This document shows, piece after piece, positions 1-9,221 of a DNA stretch of 64,000 nucleotides (position 1 is the first letter of the stretch; the number at the start of each line of letters is the position of its first letter). This DNA is from Selenomonadales bacterium 4137-cl. Its GTDB lineage: Bacteria; Bacillota; Negativicutes; Sporomusales; UBA7701. The stretch is from the NCBI GenBank assembly GCA_032334055.1, contig JAUOZS010000001.1, positions 2,206,501 through 2,270,500 on the forward strand, in the 5' to 3' direction. The notes below the pieces were generated by a model. It worked only from the letters and a program-made list of their open reading frames with translations, had not been told where the DNA came from and did not search any database. Made by a program: the position numbers and the translations under genes.

Positions 1-3
1 AAC

Positions 4-30
4 AAAACCCGCAGCTTTGTGCTGCGGGTT
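4..30 (-). terminator. Intrinsic terminator of rnpB
   Basis: A 10-bp perfect stem (positions 6-15 with 21-30) encloses a TTTGT loop. Thymines follow it on either strand, so it can work in both directions. It lies just beyond the 3' end of the RNase P RNA gene. Confidence 0.8.
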
Positions 31-43
31 TTTTCCAGGGTCG

Positions 44-415
44 GTGAGCAGTCAATAAGCCGAGTTCTGTCCCGCTTGCGCGGCGATGATCATTTATCTC
101 GGCCGGCAGTTGCCTGCCGGCTCTAGCGACGCTACCCGGAAGGATCGGCGGGCTACCTCATCTCTTCCCTATTCGGTCTTGCTCCGGGTGGGGTTTACCT
201 AGCCAACCAGTCGCCTGGCTGCTGGTGCGCTCTTACCGCACCGTTCCATCCTTACCCGGCGCGATGCCGGGCGGTCTACATTTCTGCGGCACTATCCCTG
301 AGGTCGCCCTCGCTGGCCGTTAACCAGCACCCTGCCCTATGGAGCTCGGACTTTCCTCGAAAGCCCTGCGGCCTTCGCGATCATCTTTCGTACTCACTGG
401 ACCCTGTTCAGTTGT
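44..415 (-). ncRNA. rnpB: RNase P RNA, bacterial class A
   Basis: This is the catalytic RNA that removes 5' leaders from tRNA precursors. On the minus strand the 5' part has the conserved GAGGAAAGTCCGAGCTCC block (about 338-356), followed by the CAGGGTGCTGG segment. The 3' end has the typical AACTCGGCTTATTGAC tail (about 52-68). The length of roughly 370 nt is normal for a class A RNA. A sigma-A promoter lies just upstream and a terminator just downstream, so it is a monocistronic unit. The exact 5' end is inferred from promoter spacing. Confidence 0.93.
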
Positions 416-425
416 CTGGATTAAT

Positions 426-454
426 AATATACCACGAACATCGGCTGCCGTCAA
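426..454 (-). promoter_or_regulatory. Sigma-A promoter of rnpB
   Basis: TTGACG (449-454) and TATATT (426-431) are separated by exactly 17 bp. Predicted transcription start is near 419, immediately before the RNase P RNA. Confidence 0.82.
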
Positions 455-473
455 GGCGGTGCGGCGCGGTATT

Positions 474-1124
474 TTATGCCATGGCGGCGCGCAGGGCGGC
501 CACCTTGGCCACAATGTCGTCCGCGCCGACGATGTCGGACACGATGGCGATCATCCCCGGGCCCCGGCGGCTCACCTCGGCGATATTGCTCTGCTTGATG
601 CCGCCGATGGCTACGTACGGGAGGTTGACGTTCGCGGCCGCGTACTCCAGCAGGGCGAGCCCCACCGGAGCTGAGGCGTCCTTTTTCGTGTCAGTCGCGT
701 ACACCGGGCCGACGCCGATGTAGTCGATCACCCCGGCCAGCTTGTCGGCCTCCCTGGCCTGCTCCGGCGAATGAGTCGAAAGGCCGATGGCCATATCGGA
801 GCCTACAAGCTCCCGCACCTTTACGGGCGGCAGATCGTCCTGGCCTACATGGACACCGTCCGCCCCGACCGCCATCGCCAGATCGACATGGTCGTTGACG
901 ATAAAGGTCGCTCCCGTATCCGCCGTCAGGCCGCGGATGGCCAGGCACTCCTCGTACATTACGCGGGCCGGTTTGGCCTTCTCGCGGTACTGAATCACCC
1001 TGACGCCGGCGGCCAACAGCAGCCGCACGACCTCTACGCTGCTTCGTCCGCGGGAAAGCGCGTCATCCGTGATACCGTAAATCCCGCCGGCGACAAAATT
1101 AGCCATCCCTCTACGCTGACTCAT
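474..1124 (-). CDS. thiE: Thiamine-phosphate synthase
   Basis: This cytosolic TIM-barrel enzyme joins the pyrimidine diphosphate to the thiazole phosphate to make thiamine monophosphate. The 216-residue product carries the family motifs in order: QYREK (about 45-49), NDHVDLA (77-83), GADGVHVGQDD (88-97), GLSTHS (114-119) and GPVYATDTK (139-147). The phosphate-binding AIGGI lies near the C-terminus. The open frame extends further upstream, but GGAGAGGGA sits 5-8 nt before the ATG at 1124, so that start is chosen. No other thiamine gene is beside it. It is upstream of rnpB and downstream of a zinc-ribbon gene. Confidence 0.93.
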   Translation of the reverse strand: MSQRRGMANFVAGGIYGITDDALSRGRSSVEVVRLLLAAGVRVIQYREKAKPARVMYEECLAIRGLTADTGATFIVNDHVDLAMAVGADGVHVGQDDLPPVKVRELVGSDMAIGLSTHSPEQAREADKLAGVIDYIGVGPVYATDTKKDASAPVGLALLEYAAANVNLPYVAIGGIKQSNIAEVSRRGPGMIAIVSDIVGADDIVAKVAALRAAMA

Positions 1125-1211
1125 ACATTCCCTCTCCCCCGGCGCCCCATAGACGCCTGTAAACACGAATATTTTACCGCGTAACGAGAAAACCGTCAAA
1201 CCTGACAAACA

Positions 1212-1239
1212 GTCGCCGCAGATGGACTATATAAACGGT
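1212..1239 (+). repeat. Degenerate half copy of the dispersed palindromic repeat
   Basis: The string CGCCGCAGATGG followed by an A/T-rich stretch and AAACGG resembles one arm of the repeats at 26512 and 43264. No second arm is present. It lies between the zinc-ribbon gene and thiE. Confidence 0.4.
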
Positions 1240-1246
1240 TGCCCCC

Positions 1247-1948
1247 TTACTCGACCAACAGTATGCGGCCGCAGTTGTCGCAATAGAGCAACTCCCCCTG
1301 CCCCCTCGCCGCCTGCCTGGTGGGGATGCTCCGTCGGCAGCCGCCGCACACGCCGCCGGCCAGCCTGGCCACCGGCTGAGGCAGCTTGCGGGCGAGCTCC
1401 CGGAACAGGCGAAGCAGGGCGGGATCGACTTTGTCGGCCAGCGACCGGCAGCGCTCCTCCAGGTCGGCCAGCTCGGCCTCACCGCGGGCCGCCTCCTGGG
1501 CGACGAGCTGCTGCCGCTCGGCGTGGAGGCGCTTCCTGGCCTGCAGCCCGGCCTCGTCGCCGGCGATCTTGGCGGCCAGCCGCTCGCTTTCCTCGATAGC
1601 GGCGACCGCGTCGTTCTCGCGACGCCCGATATCGCGACGGAGAGCCTCGCACCGTGTCCTGATCTGCTCGATCTCCTTGATGTTGGTTATCTCACCCCGG
1701 TAAAGCTTCCCCTCCAGCTCCTCGCAATGCCGGGTAAGAGCGGTCAACTCGGCCTCGCCGACGGCGCACGCCTTCTCCAGGCCGGCCAGCTTCTCCCGGT
1801 CGGCGGCCACCCCCTGCGACAGCAGCCTGATCTCCTGCCATAGCAGGCGCACCTCGTCGGCGCTAATCTTCTCCTTGCGGCCGGCCGCCTGCCGTTTCTG
1901 CCGCTCCAACTCCTGCAGTTCGCTAAGCATGCATAACTGATCTTTCAT
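1247..1948 (-). CDS. Coiled-coil C4-type zinc-ribbon protein
   Basis: The product has about 233 residues. Residues roughly 5-175 are charged, Leu/Glu/Arg-rich and heptad-like, predicting a long antiparallel coiled coil. The C-terminus is a four-cysteine zinc ribbon, CGGC then about 20 residues later CDNC. This matches a widespread bacterial family of unknown function, often encoded beside nif3-like genes as here. A nucleic-acid-related role is often assumed but not shown by the sequence. The ATG at 1948 is preferred because AGGAGGAGGG lies 7 nt upstream; a TTG two codons earlier is possible. Confidence 0.85.
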   Translation of the reverse strand: MKDQLCMLSELQELERQKRQAAGRKEKISADEVRLLWQEIRLLSQGVAADREKLAGLEKACAVGEAELTALTRHCEELEGKLYRGEITNIKEIEQIRTRCEALRRDIGRRENDAVAAIEESERLAAKIAGDEAGLQARKRLHAERQQLVAQEAARGEAELADLEERCRSLADKVDPALLRLFRELARKLPQPVARLAGGVCGGCRRSIPTRQAARGQGELLYCDNCGRILLVE

Positions 1949-1977
1949 CGCCAAACCCTCCTCCTGCTGCTTACAAT

Positions 1978-2006
1978 AGAAAAAGACAGGCCTTGTTCGC
2001 CTGTCT
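1978..2006 (-). terminator. Terminator after the nif3-like gene
   Basis: The 8-bp stem AGACAGGC / GCCTGTCT is followed by TTTTTC on the minus strand. The stem overlaps the stop codon of the nif3-like gene and separates it from the zinc-ribbon gene. Confidence 0.75.
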
Positions 2007-3124
2007 CACCAAACGCGGAATACATCGCGGGAAACGTCCTCGGTCCTGATGACAATATCCCAGCCGCTATGCGCGGCGCAAGCCTCGAGATAACCGGCGA
2101 CCGCCCCGACAACCGGGCGCTCGGTCGCGAAATGGCCGGCGTCGACCAGCGTCAGGCCGGCCGCCGCCGCATCCAGCGCCTCGTGATACTTGACGTCCCC
2201 GGTAACCAGGACGTCCGCCCCGGCCCCTATAGCCGCCGCCAGGAAGCCGGCGCCGCTGCCGCCGCATACCGCCACCTTCGACACCTGGCGGTCGGTCGGG
2301 CCTGCGACCCTGACCTCCGTCGGCCCCAGCGCGTCTTTCAGCCTGCGGACGAAGTCGGCGAACGGTTCGGGTGTCGCCAGGCGGCCCACCCGTCCCAGGC
2401 CGTAGGGTCGACCGGGATTGTTCAGCGCATAAAGGTCGTAGGCCACTTCCTCATAAGGATGGGCCGCGAGCATCGCCGCGACGGCCTTGGCGGCGACTCC
2501 CTCGGGCATTACGGTTTCCAGCCGGTGCTCGGCGACGTACTCCAGTTTACCCTGCTTGCCGAGGAACGGCTTCGCGCCGTCCAGAGGCAGAAAGGTGCCC
2601 GTGCCGATCGTCTGGAAGGTGCAGTGGCTATAATTGCCGATATGGCCGGCGCCGGCGGCGGTAATGGCCGCGCGCACCCGCTCCGTGTACTCCTCCGGCA
2701 CGAACACCGCCAGCTTCAGCAGCCGCTCCCGGCCCTCGACCGCCAGCGGCCGCAAATCGCCCAGGCCGAGCAGGCCGGCCAGCGCGTCGTTCACGCCGCC
2801 GTCGGCCGCGTCGAGATTGGTGTGGGCGGCGTACACGGCAACGCCGGCCGCCAGCAGCGTGGCCAGCGTCCTGCCCAGGGGCGTATCGGTGCGAACAGCG
2901 GACAGACTCTTGAAAATCAGCGGATGGTGGGCGACAATCAGGTCGACGCCCCCGGCCGCCGCCCGCTCCGCTACCTCCGGCGTCACATCCAGAGCCACCA
3001 GCAGCGAGGCGACCTCCTGCTCGGGGCTGCCGACCAGCAGACCGACGTTGTCCCAGCCGGCCGCCAGCTCGCGCGGCGCCAGCCGTTCCACCGCCGCCAT
3101 TATTTCCCGGCACTTCACAGGCAT
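2006..3124 (-). CDS. Nif3-like dinuclear metal-centre protein (YqfO type)
   Basis: This is a member of the Nif3/YbgI/YqfO family, hexameric proteins with a two-metal site whose cellular substrate is uncertain. Metal ligands are visible: the HH pair of VAHHPLIF (about 66-67), the HTNLD segment (about 110) and the C-terminal GHFATERPVV. At 372 residues it is longer than the roughly 250-residue minimal family. The extra middle part (about 130-230) corresponds to the PII/CutA-like insert of the Bacillus YqfO subgroup. Its start overlaps the end of trmK by 10 bp, the same pair as in B. subtilis, implying one transcript. Confidence 0.93.
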   Translation of the reverse strand: MPVKCREIMAAVERLAPRELAAGWDNVGLLVGSPEQEVASLLVALDVTPEVAERAAAGGVDLIVAHHPLIFKSLSAVRTDTPLGRTLATLLAAGVAVYAAHTNLDAADGGVNDALAGLLGLGDLRPLAVEGRERLLKLAVFVPEEYTERVRAAITAAGAGHIGNYSHCTFQTIGTGTFLPLDGAKPFLGKQGKLEYVAEHRLETVMPEGVAAKAVAAMLAAHPYEEVAYDLYALNNPGRPYGLGRVGRLATPEPFADFVRRLKDALGPTEVRVAGPTDRQVSKVAVCGGSGAGFLAAAIGAGADVLVTGDVKYHEALDAAAAGLTLVDAGHFATERPVVGAVAGYLEACAAHSGWDIVIRTEDVSRDVFRVW

Positions 3125-3804
3125 GCGAGTTTATCCTCCAACTGGGCAATCTTCGCCAGATATTCCCGGTACTTGGGGGAAGAGACCGCCTGGGGGCTGG
3201 CGGCCATTTCCGCCGCCACCCGCCTGGCCTGCGCCAGCAGCGCCTCCAGGTGGTCCCTGAGCAGCGGGTGCCGCCTATCCCACAGCAGCGGCCCGATATC
3301 GTACAGGATGTCCTCGTATTCCTCCGCCGCGCCGGGCGCGGCGGCAATGACCTCATATAGCCGCCCGTCCTCCTCGACCAGGGCCTCGGCCACGGCACGC
3401 CAGCCGGAGGCGGCCAGCCAGCGGCGAACGGCGCCCCCGCCCAGCATAGGCTGGAGCACGAGGCACGACAGCGACGCCGTCACCTCCGGGCAGGCGGAGA
3501 GAATCTCGATGATCGTCGGTCCGCCCATGCCGGCGATAACGGCCGTGTCGACCTCGCCGGGAGCCAGTACCGCCAGCCCGTCGCCGAAACGAAGCTCAAT
3601 CCGGTCGGTGAGACCGACCCTGGCCAGCGCCTCGCCGGCCGCCCGGAACGGTCCCTGGTGAACCTCACCGGCCACCGCCCAAGGAACGATGCCTTCACTG
3701 ACCAGATACACCGGCAGATAGGCATGGTCGGTGCCGATATCCGCCAGTCGGCCGCCAGGCGGCACCAGGGCCGCTATCGTCGCCAGGCGTTTGCCCAGTT
3801 TCAC
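3115..3804 (-). CDS. trmK: tRNA (adenine(22)-N1)-methyltransferase
   Basis: This Rossmann-fold methyltransferase makes m1A22 in tRNAs using S-adenosylmethionine. The SAM-binding motif GGRLADIGTDHAYLP is near the N-terminus, the acidic FGDGLAVL segment follows, and VIAGMGGPTI matches the family's catalytic loop. A coiled-coil-like tail ends the protein. The start is taken as the GTG at 3804: AGGGAGG lies 7 nt before it, but touches the ATG two codons upstream. It is translationally coupled to nif3 by overlap. Confidence 0.92.
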   Translation of the reverse strand: MKLGKRLATIAALVPPGGRLADIGTDHAYLPVYLVSEGIVPWAVAGEVHQGPFRAAGEALARVGLTDRIELRFGDGLAVLAPGEVDTAVIAGMGGPTIIEILSACPEVTASLSCLVLQPMLGGGAVRRWLAASGWRAVAEALVEEDGRLYEVIAAAPGAAEEYEDILYDIGPLLWDRRHPLLRDHLEALLAQARRVAAEMAASPQAVSSPKYREYLAKIAQLEDKLACL

Positions 3805-3899
3805 GCCCATCCCTCCCTGAAAGCATTTGAAGTCCAACCGCAAAAGTTTAGCGGCTTGTTGCTATTATTTCTCCCCGGTGGGGAAAAATTCCTGCGGGG

Positions 3900-4448
3900 T
3901 CAGCCCTGCAAGGGAAAGCGTTGGATGGGGGTGTAGACCCGCCGGCGGTCGACTTCCTCGCTGAGCATGAGGGCGAATTCGCGCACCGTGAACGGCTCCC
4001 GGTCGACCCGGTAGGCGCTCCAGGGCGGAGCGCCCGGCAACGGCACGACATCCTGAGCGAGCGTGATATGCGGCCGCCAGGCCCGCTGCTCGGGCGGAAA
4101 CCCGCACCCCGCCATCTCCCGCTCCACCCTCCCCTGCAGAGCCTGCAGCGCCGCCGTATCGCCGCCTGCGTCGACCCACACCGTCCGGATCGGCACGCCG
4201 CCGCCGAACTGGCCCAGGCGGCCGAGGGCGACGTTGAAAGGTCCTACGGACGATGCGGCCGCGGCCAGCGCCGGCCCGAACAGCGGCACGTCGGCGGCCG
4301 GCACCTCGCCGAGAAATTTCAGCGTGATGTGGAAATTCTCGCGCCGCTTGAACCGCCCCCGCCGACAGTTGCCGCGCAGTTCGGCCTGAACAGCCTCCAA
4401 AGCGACGACGATTTCTTCCGGAAACTCGATACCGACGAACAGGCGCAT
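3900..4448 (-). CDS. thpR: RNA 2',3'-cyclic phosphodiesterase (2H family)
   Basis: This is a 2H phosphoesterase of the LigT/ThpR family, which opens 2',3'-cyclic phosphates on RNA ends. Both catalytic signatures are present, FHITLKFLG (about 40-48) and PHITLAQ (about 126-132). The 182-residue length is typical. The start is the ATG at 4448, six bases after GGAGG; a GTG two codons upstream is too close to the ribosome-binding site. It stands alone between the tRNA operon terminator and trmK. Confidence 0.93.
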   Translation of the reverse strand: MRLFVGIEFPEEIVVALEAVQAELRGNCRRGRFKRRENFHITLKFLGEVPAADVPLFGPALAAAASSVGPFNVALGRLGQFGGGVPIRTVWVDAGGDTAALQALQGRVEREMAGCGFPPEQRAWRPHITLAQDVVPLPGAPPWSAYRVDREPFTVREFALMLSEEVDRRRVYTPIQRFPLQG

Positions 4449-4522
4449 GGACACCCTCCAAGCAATAATTATTTAGATATTTGACACGCCGCGAGATTTT
4501 CCCTATTATTCCCGGAAAATGA

Positions 4523-4553
4523 TAAAAGCGCGGCGAATATGCCGTGCTTTTCT
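4523..4553 (-). terminator. Terminator of the tRNA operon
   Basis: AAAAGCACGGC pairs with GCCGCGCTTTT, with one mismatch. The stem ends in a U-run just past tRNA-Glu, before thpR. Confidence 0.65.
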
Positions 4554-4559
4554 TCTTTG

Positions 4560-4634
4560 TGGTGACCCGTAGGGGATTCGAACCCCTGATACCGCCGTGA
4601 AAGGGCGGTGTCTTAACCACTTGACCAACGGGCC
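4560..4634 (-). tRNA. tRNA-Glu (anticodon TTC)
   Basis: The cloverleaf is complete: acceptor GGCCCGT / ACGGGTC, anticodon loop with TTC, TTCGAAT in the T-loop and an encoded CCA end. It is last in a three-tRNA operon. Confidence 0.96.
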
Positions 4635-4647
4635 GGATTTATGAGAT

Positions 4648-4722
4648 TGGTGGGCCCACCTGGGATCGAACCAGGGACCGGCCGGTTATGAGCCGGCTGC
4701 TCTACCGCTGAGCTATAGGCCC
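4648..4722 (-). tRNA. tRNA with anticodon CAT (Met, or Ile2)
   Basis: Acceptor GGGCCTA pairs with TGGGCCC. The anticodon loop is CTCATAA and CCA is encoded. CAT may be elongator Met or, if its C34 becomes lysidine, Ile2. The GGCTCATAACC context also occurs in Ile2 tRNAs, so identity is left open. Its acceptor pairs normally at position 1, so it is not initiator-like. Confidence 0.92.
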
Positions 4723-4774
4723 CGAAAGATATATAAAACAGGTTTTCCGAAGAAGACCTGTCTTACTAACAAAG

Positions 4775-4849
4775 TGGCTCCTCGAGTAGGACTCGAACCT
4801 ACAACCACCCGGTTAACAGCCGGGTGCTCTACCATTGAGCTATCGAGGA
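4775..4849 (-). tRNA. tRNA-Asn (anticodon GTT)
   Basis: Acceptor TCCTCGA pairs with TCGAGGA. The anticodon is GTT, the T-loop has TTCGAGT, the discriminator base is G and CCA is encoded. It is first in the Asn - CAT - Glu operon. Confidence 0.96.
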
Positions 4850-4868
4850 GTGTGCACCGACAAAATAT

Positions 4869-4897
4869 ATTATAAGACAGGCCTTCGCCGGCGTCAA
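4869..4897 (-). promoter_or_regulatory. Promoter of the Asn-CAT-Glu tRNA operon
   Basis: TTGACG (4892-4897) and a consensus TATAAT (4869-4874) are 17 bp apart. They lie about 20 bp before tRNA-Asn. Confidence 0.88.
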
Positions 4898-4929
4898 GGT
4901 CTTAAAGACAAACTCTTTTAGTAATTATT

Positions 4930-4952
4930 GGGGCGGCCCCTTAGGCCGCCCC
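4930..4952 (-). terminator. Stem-loop terminator after rpoD
   Basis: The 9-bp stem GGGGCGGCC / GGCCGCCCC has a short loop. What follows on the minus strand is A/T-rich rather than a clean U-run. It sits between rpoD and the tRNA promoter. Confidence 0.6.
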
Positions 4953-4968
4953 ACCCAAAGCCTTTATC

Positions 4969-6069
<1,101 letters not shown>

Positions 6070-6117
6070 TCTACTCCCCTCCTCCCTAGGCGTTCCCCGG
6101 ATAAGGCAAATCGTTTG

Positions 6118-7917
6118 TCATGCTTGGTGCAATTTGCTAATTTCATCTTTTATTCGCTGACTTTCGGCTAATTCCTGCCGATAGTTGCTTTCGTCCCCCA
6201 AACGTAGAAATTCCTCGGCCCGAAGGCTATGAACCATGATCAGGGGCTCCAGGCGGGCAACCCTGATGATCCTGATGCAATCGTCAACAACGCGGGAAAT
6301 GTCGTTTAATTGTATCTCCATTACCATAATATTCGACAACTCGGTGGCTGCTGCCTCCGGCAGCCCAAGGGCCAAGCCGTCGGCGGCGGGACTTTTTCCC
6401 ATATTATACGCAGTAAACAGCGAATTGATTATCGTTTTCCGCTCTCCGCCCTGAATATCTTCGCCCGTCAGCTCCGCCTGGACATAAGGGATAACGGAAC
6501 GGTCCTCCAGCATCAGGCGGATAAGCTGCCGTTCGGCCGCGACCGTCTTCGGCGCAAGCTTCTGCGTCAGACTCAGCACATTACTATTCTGCCCGCGATT
6601 GGCAGCTTTATCCTTTTGCTGATTTTTGCGTATCTCCCGCCGGATATCCTCCTCGTGGATGCCGAGCGTCTGCGAAAGCATCCTGATATGCTCGTTGACC
6701 TCCGCGAGGTCGGGGGCCTCGGCCAGCGCCGGGATGGCCTGAGCAAGAACGCCCATCTTGCCCGAGGCGCTCGAGTAATCGTTAGTCTGCAGCGCCTGGC
6801 TAACCTGATAAGCAAGCAGCGCGGGCGCCTGATCCATTAGGGCGCGGAAGGCGTCGGCGCCGTGCCTTCTGATAAACTCGTCGGGGTCCTTGCCATCCGG
6901 CAAGGTTATGACCCGCACGGCAAGCCCCAGCGCCCGCACGGTCGCCAACGCCCGCAGCGTGGCGTTCTGGCCGGCCGCGTCGCTGTCGTAGGCGAAATAA
7001 ATCTCTTCGACGTGACGCGCCAGTTGCCGGGCCTGCTCAGGGGTGAACGACGTACCGAGAGACGCGACGGCATTCTTGATGCCGCTGGCGTGGAGCGCGA
7101 TCAGGTCCATGTACCCCTCGACGACGATCGCCTTGCCGGCCTGCTTAATGGCCTGGTACGCGAGATCGAAGCCGTACAATACATAGCGCTTGTTGAAGAC
7201 TGGCGTCTCGGCCGTGTTAAGATACTTCGGCTGGCTGCCATCCATTACCCTGCCGCCGAAGCCGATTACCCGGCCCCGCGCGTCGGCGATCGGAAACATG
7301 ATCCGGTCGCGAAAACGGTCGTAAACGCCGTCGCCCCCCGTCCGCGCCACCGCCAGGCCGGCTTTCGCCAGCGCATCGGCGGTAAAGCCGCGGCTGGTCA
7401 GGGCGGTCGTCAATTTATCCCACGCCTTGGGGGCGAACCCCAGCCGGAACGCGGCAACCGTCTCGTCGTCGACCCCGCGGGCCTTCAGATATTCCCTGGC
7501 CGCCTTACCGTAGCTCGTCTTAGTCAGGCAGGCGTGGAAAAAATCGCTCGCCGTGGCGTTGGCCTTTAAAAGGCCGGCCATTTCCCGTTCCGCCTGCCGT
7601 TCTTGTTCGGATTTCTCCTTCTCCGGCACGGGAACGTTCAACTTCGCCGCCAGCTTCTTAACCGCCTCCATGAAGGTCAGGTTTTCCAGCTTCATGAGGA
7701 AGTTAAAAACGTTGCCCCCTGACTGGCAGCCGAAACAGTAAAAAAAACCTTTGTCGGGCGTCACGGAAAAAGACGGCGTCTTTTCATGATGGAACGGGCA
7801 ACAGCCCCAGTAGTTTTTCCCGCGTTTTTTCAGCGGGACGTATTCGGAAATAACACTGACTATATCGCTCTGGGAGCGCAGTCTGTCGATAAAATCGTCG
7901 AAAACGGCATCTTTCAT
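6118..7917 (-). CDS. dnaG: DNA primase
   Basis: It synthesises RNA primers at the replication fork with the DnaB helicase. The order of parts is standard: a CHC2 zinc finger (CPFHHEKTPSF...FYCFGC, about 38-64), the catalytic core with TOPRIM signature VVEGYMDLIAL (about 265), the acidic YDSDAAGQ motif (about 310), and a C-terminal helicase-binding region with low conservation. The 599-residue length is normal. GGTGAGG sits five bases before the ATG. It is upstream of rpoD in one operon. Confidence 0.97.
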   Translation of the reverse strand: MKDAVFDDFIDRLRSQSDIVSVISEYVPLKKRGKNYWGCCPFHHEKTPSFSVTPDKGFFYCFGCQSGGNVFNFLMKLENLTFMEAVKKLAAKLNVPVPEKEKSEQERQAEREMAGLLKANATASDFFHACLTKTSYGKAAREYLKARGVDDETVAAFRLGFAPKAWDKLTTALTSRGFTADALAKAGLAVARTGGDGVYDRFRDRIMFPIADARGRVIGFGGRVMDGSQPKYLNTAETPVFNKRYVLYGFDLAYQAIKQAGKAIVVEGYMDLIALHASGIKNAVASLGTSFTPEQARQLARHVEEIYFAYDSDAAGQNATLRALATVRALGLAVRVITLPDGKDPDEFIRRHGADAFRALMDQAPALLAYQVSQALQTNDYSSASGKMGVLAQAIPALAEAPDLAEVNEHIRMLSQTLGIHEEDIRREIRKNQQKDKAANRGQNSNVLSLTQKLAPKTVAAERQLIRLMLEDRSVIPYVQAELTGEDIQGGERKTIINSLFTAYNMGKSPAADGLALGLPEAAATELSNIMVMEIQLNDISRVVDDCIRIIRVARLEPLIMVHSLRAEEFLRLGDESNYRQELAESQRIKDEISKLHQA

Positions 7918-8063
7918 ATAACCTCACCCTAGCGCCCGTGAACGATCTGGTTGTTGCGGACTAGACTCACGCGGAGACTTATTCTTTTTTGCATTAATAC
8001 TATTCAAGGCAAACAAGAAATATCCTCTTTTCCCCCTTGACAAAGACTAGATATTTTGCTAGA

Positions 8064-8091
8064 CAAAAAAAGACCGGAGCCCCAAGCTCCG
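8064..8091 (-). terminator. Terminator after the zinc-ribbon/HD gene pair
   Basis: The 6-bp stem CGGAGC / GCTCCG is followed closely by a T7 run on the minus strand, between the zinc-ribbon gene and dnaG. The 150 bp from here to dnaG hold no gene. Confidence 0.7.
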
Positions 8092-8103
8092 TTATACTGT
8101 CGC

Positions 8104-8466
8104 CTACTTTCGGCCGTCTTTTTTCTGCGGCGTCGCCATGATCACCGAATCGCTCATCAGCTGGCTGCCCGGCCAGGGAACGTGGCGGAAAATCTCGTCC
8201 TGGGAGCTCTCGTCGCGGCAGGTCTTATCGCTGAGCATCTTGCGATAGTGGATATACGCTCCCCGGCGACCGCATTCCGGGCAGAAGGTATTATCGGCCC
8301 GGTGGCGGTTGGCCTTCCAGGAAAACAGGTTGAAGTGCAGCCCGCAGTGCTGGCAGATGAACCCGTTGACAAAAACCCCTTCCCGCTGGCTTTCGCTTAT
8401 CCCGGCGGGAGGATTTTTTAGCACGGTCGTCTGGTCGGCTTGGTCGCGCAGATCATCGGTTTTCAT
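8104..8466 (-). CDS. Hypothetical zinc-ribbon protein
   Basis: I do not recognise the family. The 120-residue product has one four-cysteine knuckle, CQHC (about 38-41) and CPEC (about 62-65), with aromatic residues between. This is a zinc ribbon as found in nucleic-acid-binding or adaptor proteins. Flanks are polar and probably disordered, with a basic KKDGRK tail. Its start overlaps the end of the upstream HD-domain gene by 4 bp, so the two are translationally coupled and probably functionally linked. No membrane segment is seen. Confidence 0.7.
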   Translation of the reverse strand: MKTDDLRDQADQTTVLKNPPAGISESQREGVFVNGFICQHCGLHFNLFSWKANRHRADNTFCPECGRRGAYIHYRKMLSDKTCRDESSQDEIFRHVPWPGSQLMSDSVIMATPQKKDGRK

Positions 8467-9086
8467 CGCTCTTCCTCCTTTTTGTATTTCGTGGTTTTCT
8501 TCGCCAGCCGCTCGCAGTCGGCCACCAGTCCCGGCAGCACATTGGCGATGAAGTAGCGGACGCTGACCAGGTTGCTTTCTTTCAGCTTCTTGAGAATGGC
8601 ATGGTACTTCTCCTCGAACAGCCCGATGTTGTTAAGCTTGACCTCAAAAATGCACTCCATCAGCGCGTCGATATTATCGGCGGCCCGCAGTATCCGCCCT
8701 TCCAGGCTGTCATCCTTGCCGTCGAACAGCAGATTGCGGTACAGGGAGCGGTAAGGTTGCTCCATCTCGGCGAAAAAGGTCTCTTCCGCCAGCTCCTTCT
8801 CAATGACGGACAGGGCGGACGCTATCTCGGGGTTCTTATACTTCGTCGTACTAAGGATATCGCCGGTGATCGATTCGATGACATCGTGGTTGATAAGCTT
8901 GCGGAACAGCCGGCCCCAGTCCACCTTGCCGCCGTTCTCCTCCTCGATGAGCGCCAGCATCTGGCCGATCTGGGCCACGAGGAAAGAATGCTCGCTCACC
9001 GTCGTCCGCTGGTGCATGAATTCGGTCGCCCACCGGCCCATATTATTCAGTTTGCGCACATAAACGAGATAATTATGAAGCCCCAT
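8463..9086 (-). CDS. HD-domain phosphohydrolase (YfbR-like)
   Basis: Metal-binding HD motifs are clear: the first His in TVSEHSFLVA (about 30-39), the HD pair in INHDVIESITGDI (about 68-80) and a later Asp in RAADNIDAL. The SEH...HD..E..TGDI spacing is that of the YfbR/5'-deoxynucleotidase group, so a nucleoside-monophosphate phosphatase is plausible. Substrate cannot be read from sequence. The ATG at 9086 is chosen because GAGGG is 7 nt upstream; the earlier ATG abuts it. It is first of a two-gene unit with the zinc-ribbon protein, divergent from the LptA-like gene. Confidence 0.85.
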   Translation of the reverse strand: MGLHNYLVYVRKLNNMGRWATEFMHQRTTVSEHSFLVAQIGQMLALIEEENGGKVDWGRLFRKLINHDVIESITGDILSTTKYKNPEIASALSVIEKELAEETFFAEMEQPYRSLYRNLLFDGKDDSLEGRILRAADNIDALMECIFEVKLNNIGLFEEKYHAILKKLKESNLVSVRYFIANVLPGLVADCERLAKKTTKYKKEEER

Positions 9087-9188
9087 GTGCATCCCTCATT
9101 CCGCTTCCGGCGATAGCCCTTTCTTCTCCCGATATAAGACGACACATTCGCTTTACATATATTAACAATACCATTTTCGCCGCGCCGC

Positions 9189-9197
9189 TGCTATAAT
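9189..9197 (+). promoter_or_regulatory. Extended -10 promoter of the LptA-like gene
   Basis: TGCTATAAT is a perfect extended -10 with no good -35. It is 25 bp before the ATG of the LptA-like gene. Confidence 0.6.
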
Positions 9198-9221
9198 TTC
9201 AAGTAGAAAGGTGGGGCAAGA

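Noticed and set aside
2069..3661. Long open frame on the plus strand opposite nif3 and trmK, and similar long plus-strand frames opposite glyS (11342-13351), the CorC-type gene (15886-17463) and dnaK (45125-47077)
   Set aside because: These are antisense shadows created by GC-rich codon use. They have no ribosome-binding sites, lie over well-recognised genes and give low-complexity Arg/Gly/His-rich proteins.
3875..3895. CTCCCC-GGT-GGGG hairpin between thpR and trmK
   Set aside because: The T-rich side is upstream rather than downstream for the minus-strand genes, so it is not a terminator for them; the hairpin is short.
4648..4722. Assigning this tRNA firmly to methionine
   Set aside because: CAT anticodons can be Met or lysidine-modified Ile2, and the stem and loop sequences do not decide it.
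8036..8066. Plus-strand TTGACA with a TAGACA at 17 bp, before the zinc-ribbon gene
   Set aside because: It points into the antisense strand of a real gene and overlaps that gene's terminator region; no downstream gene in that direction.
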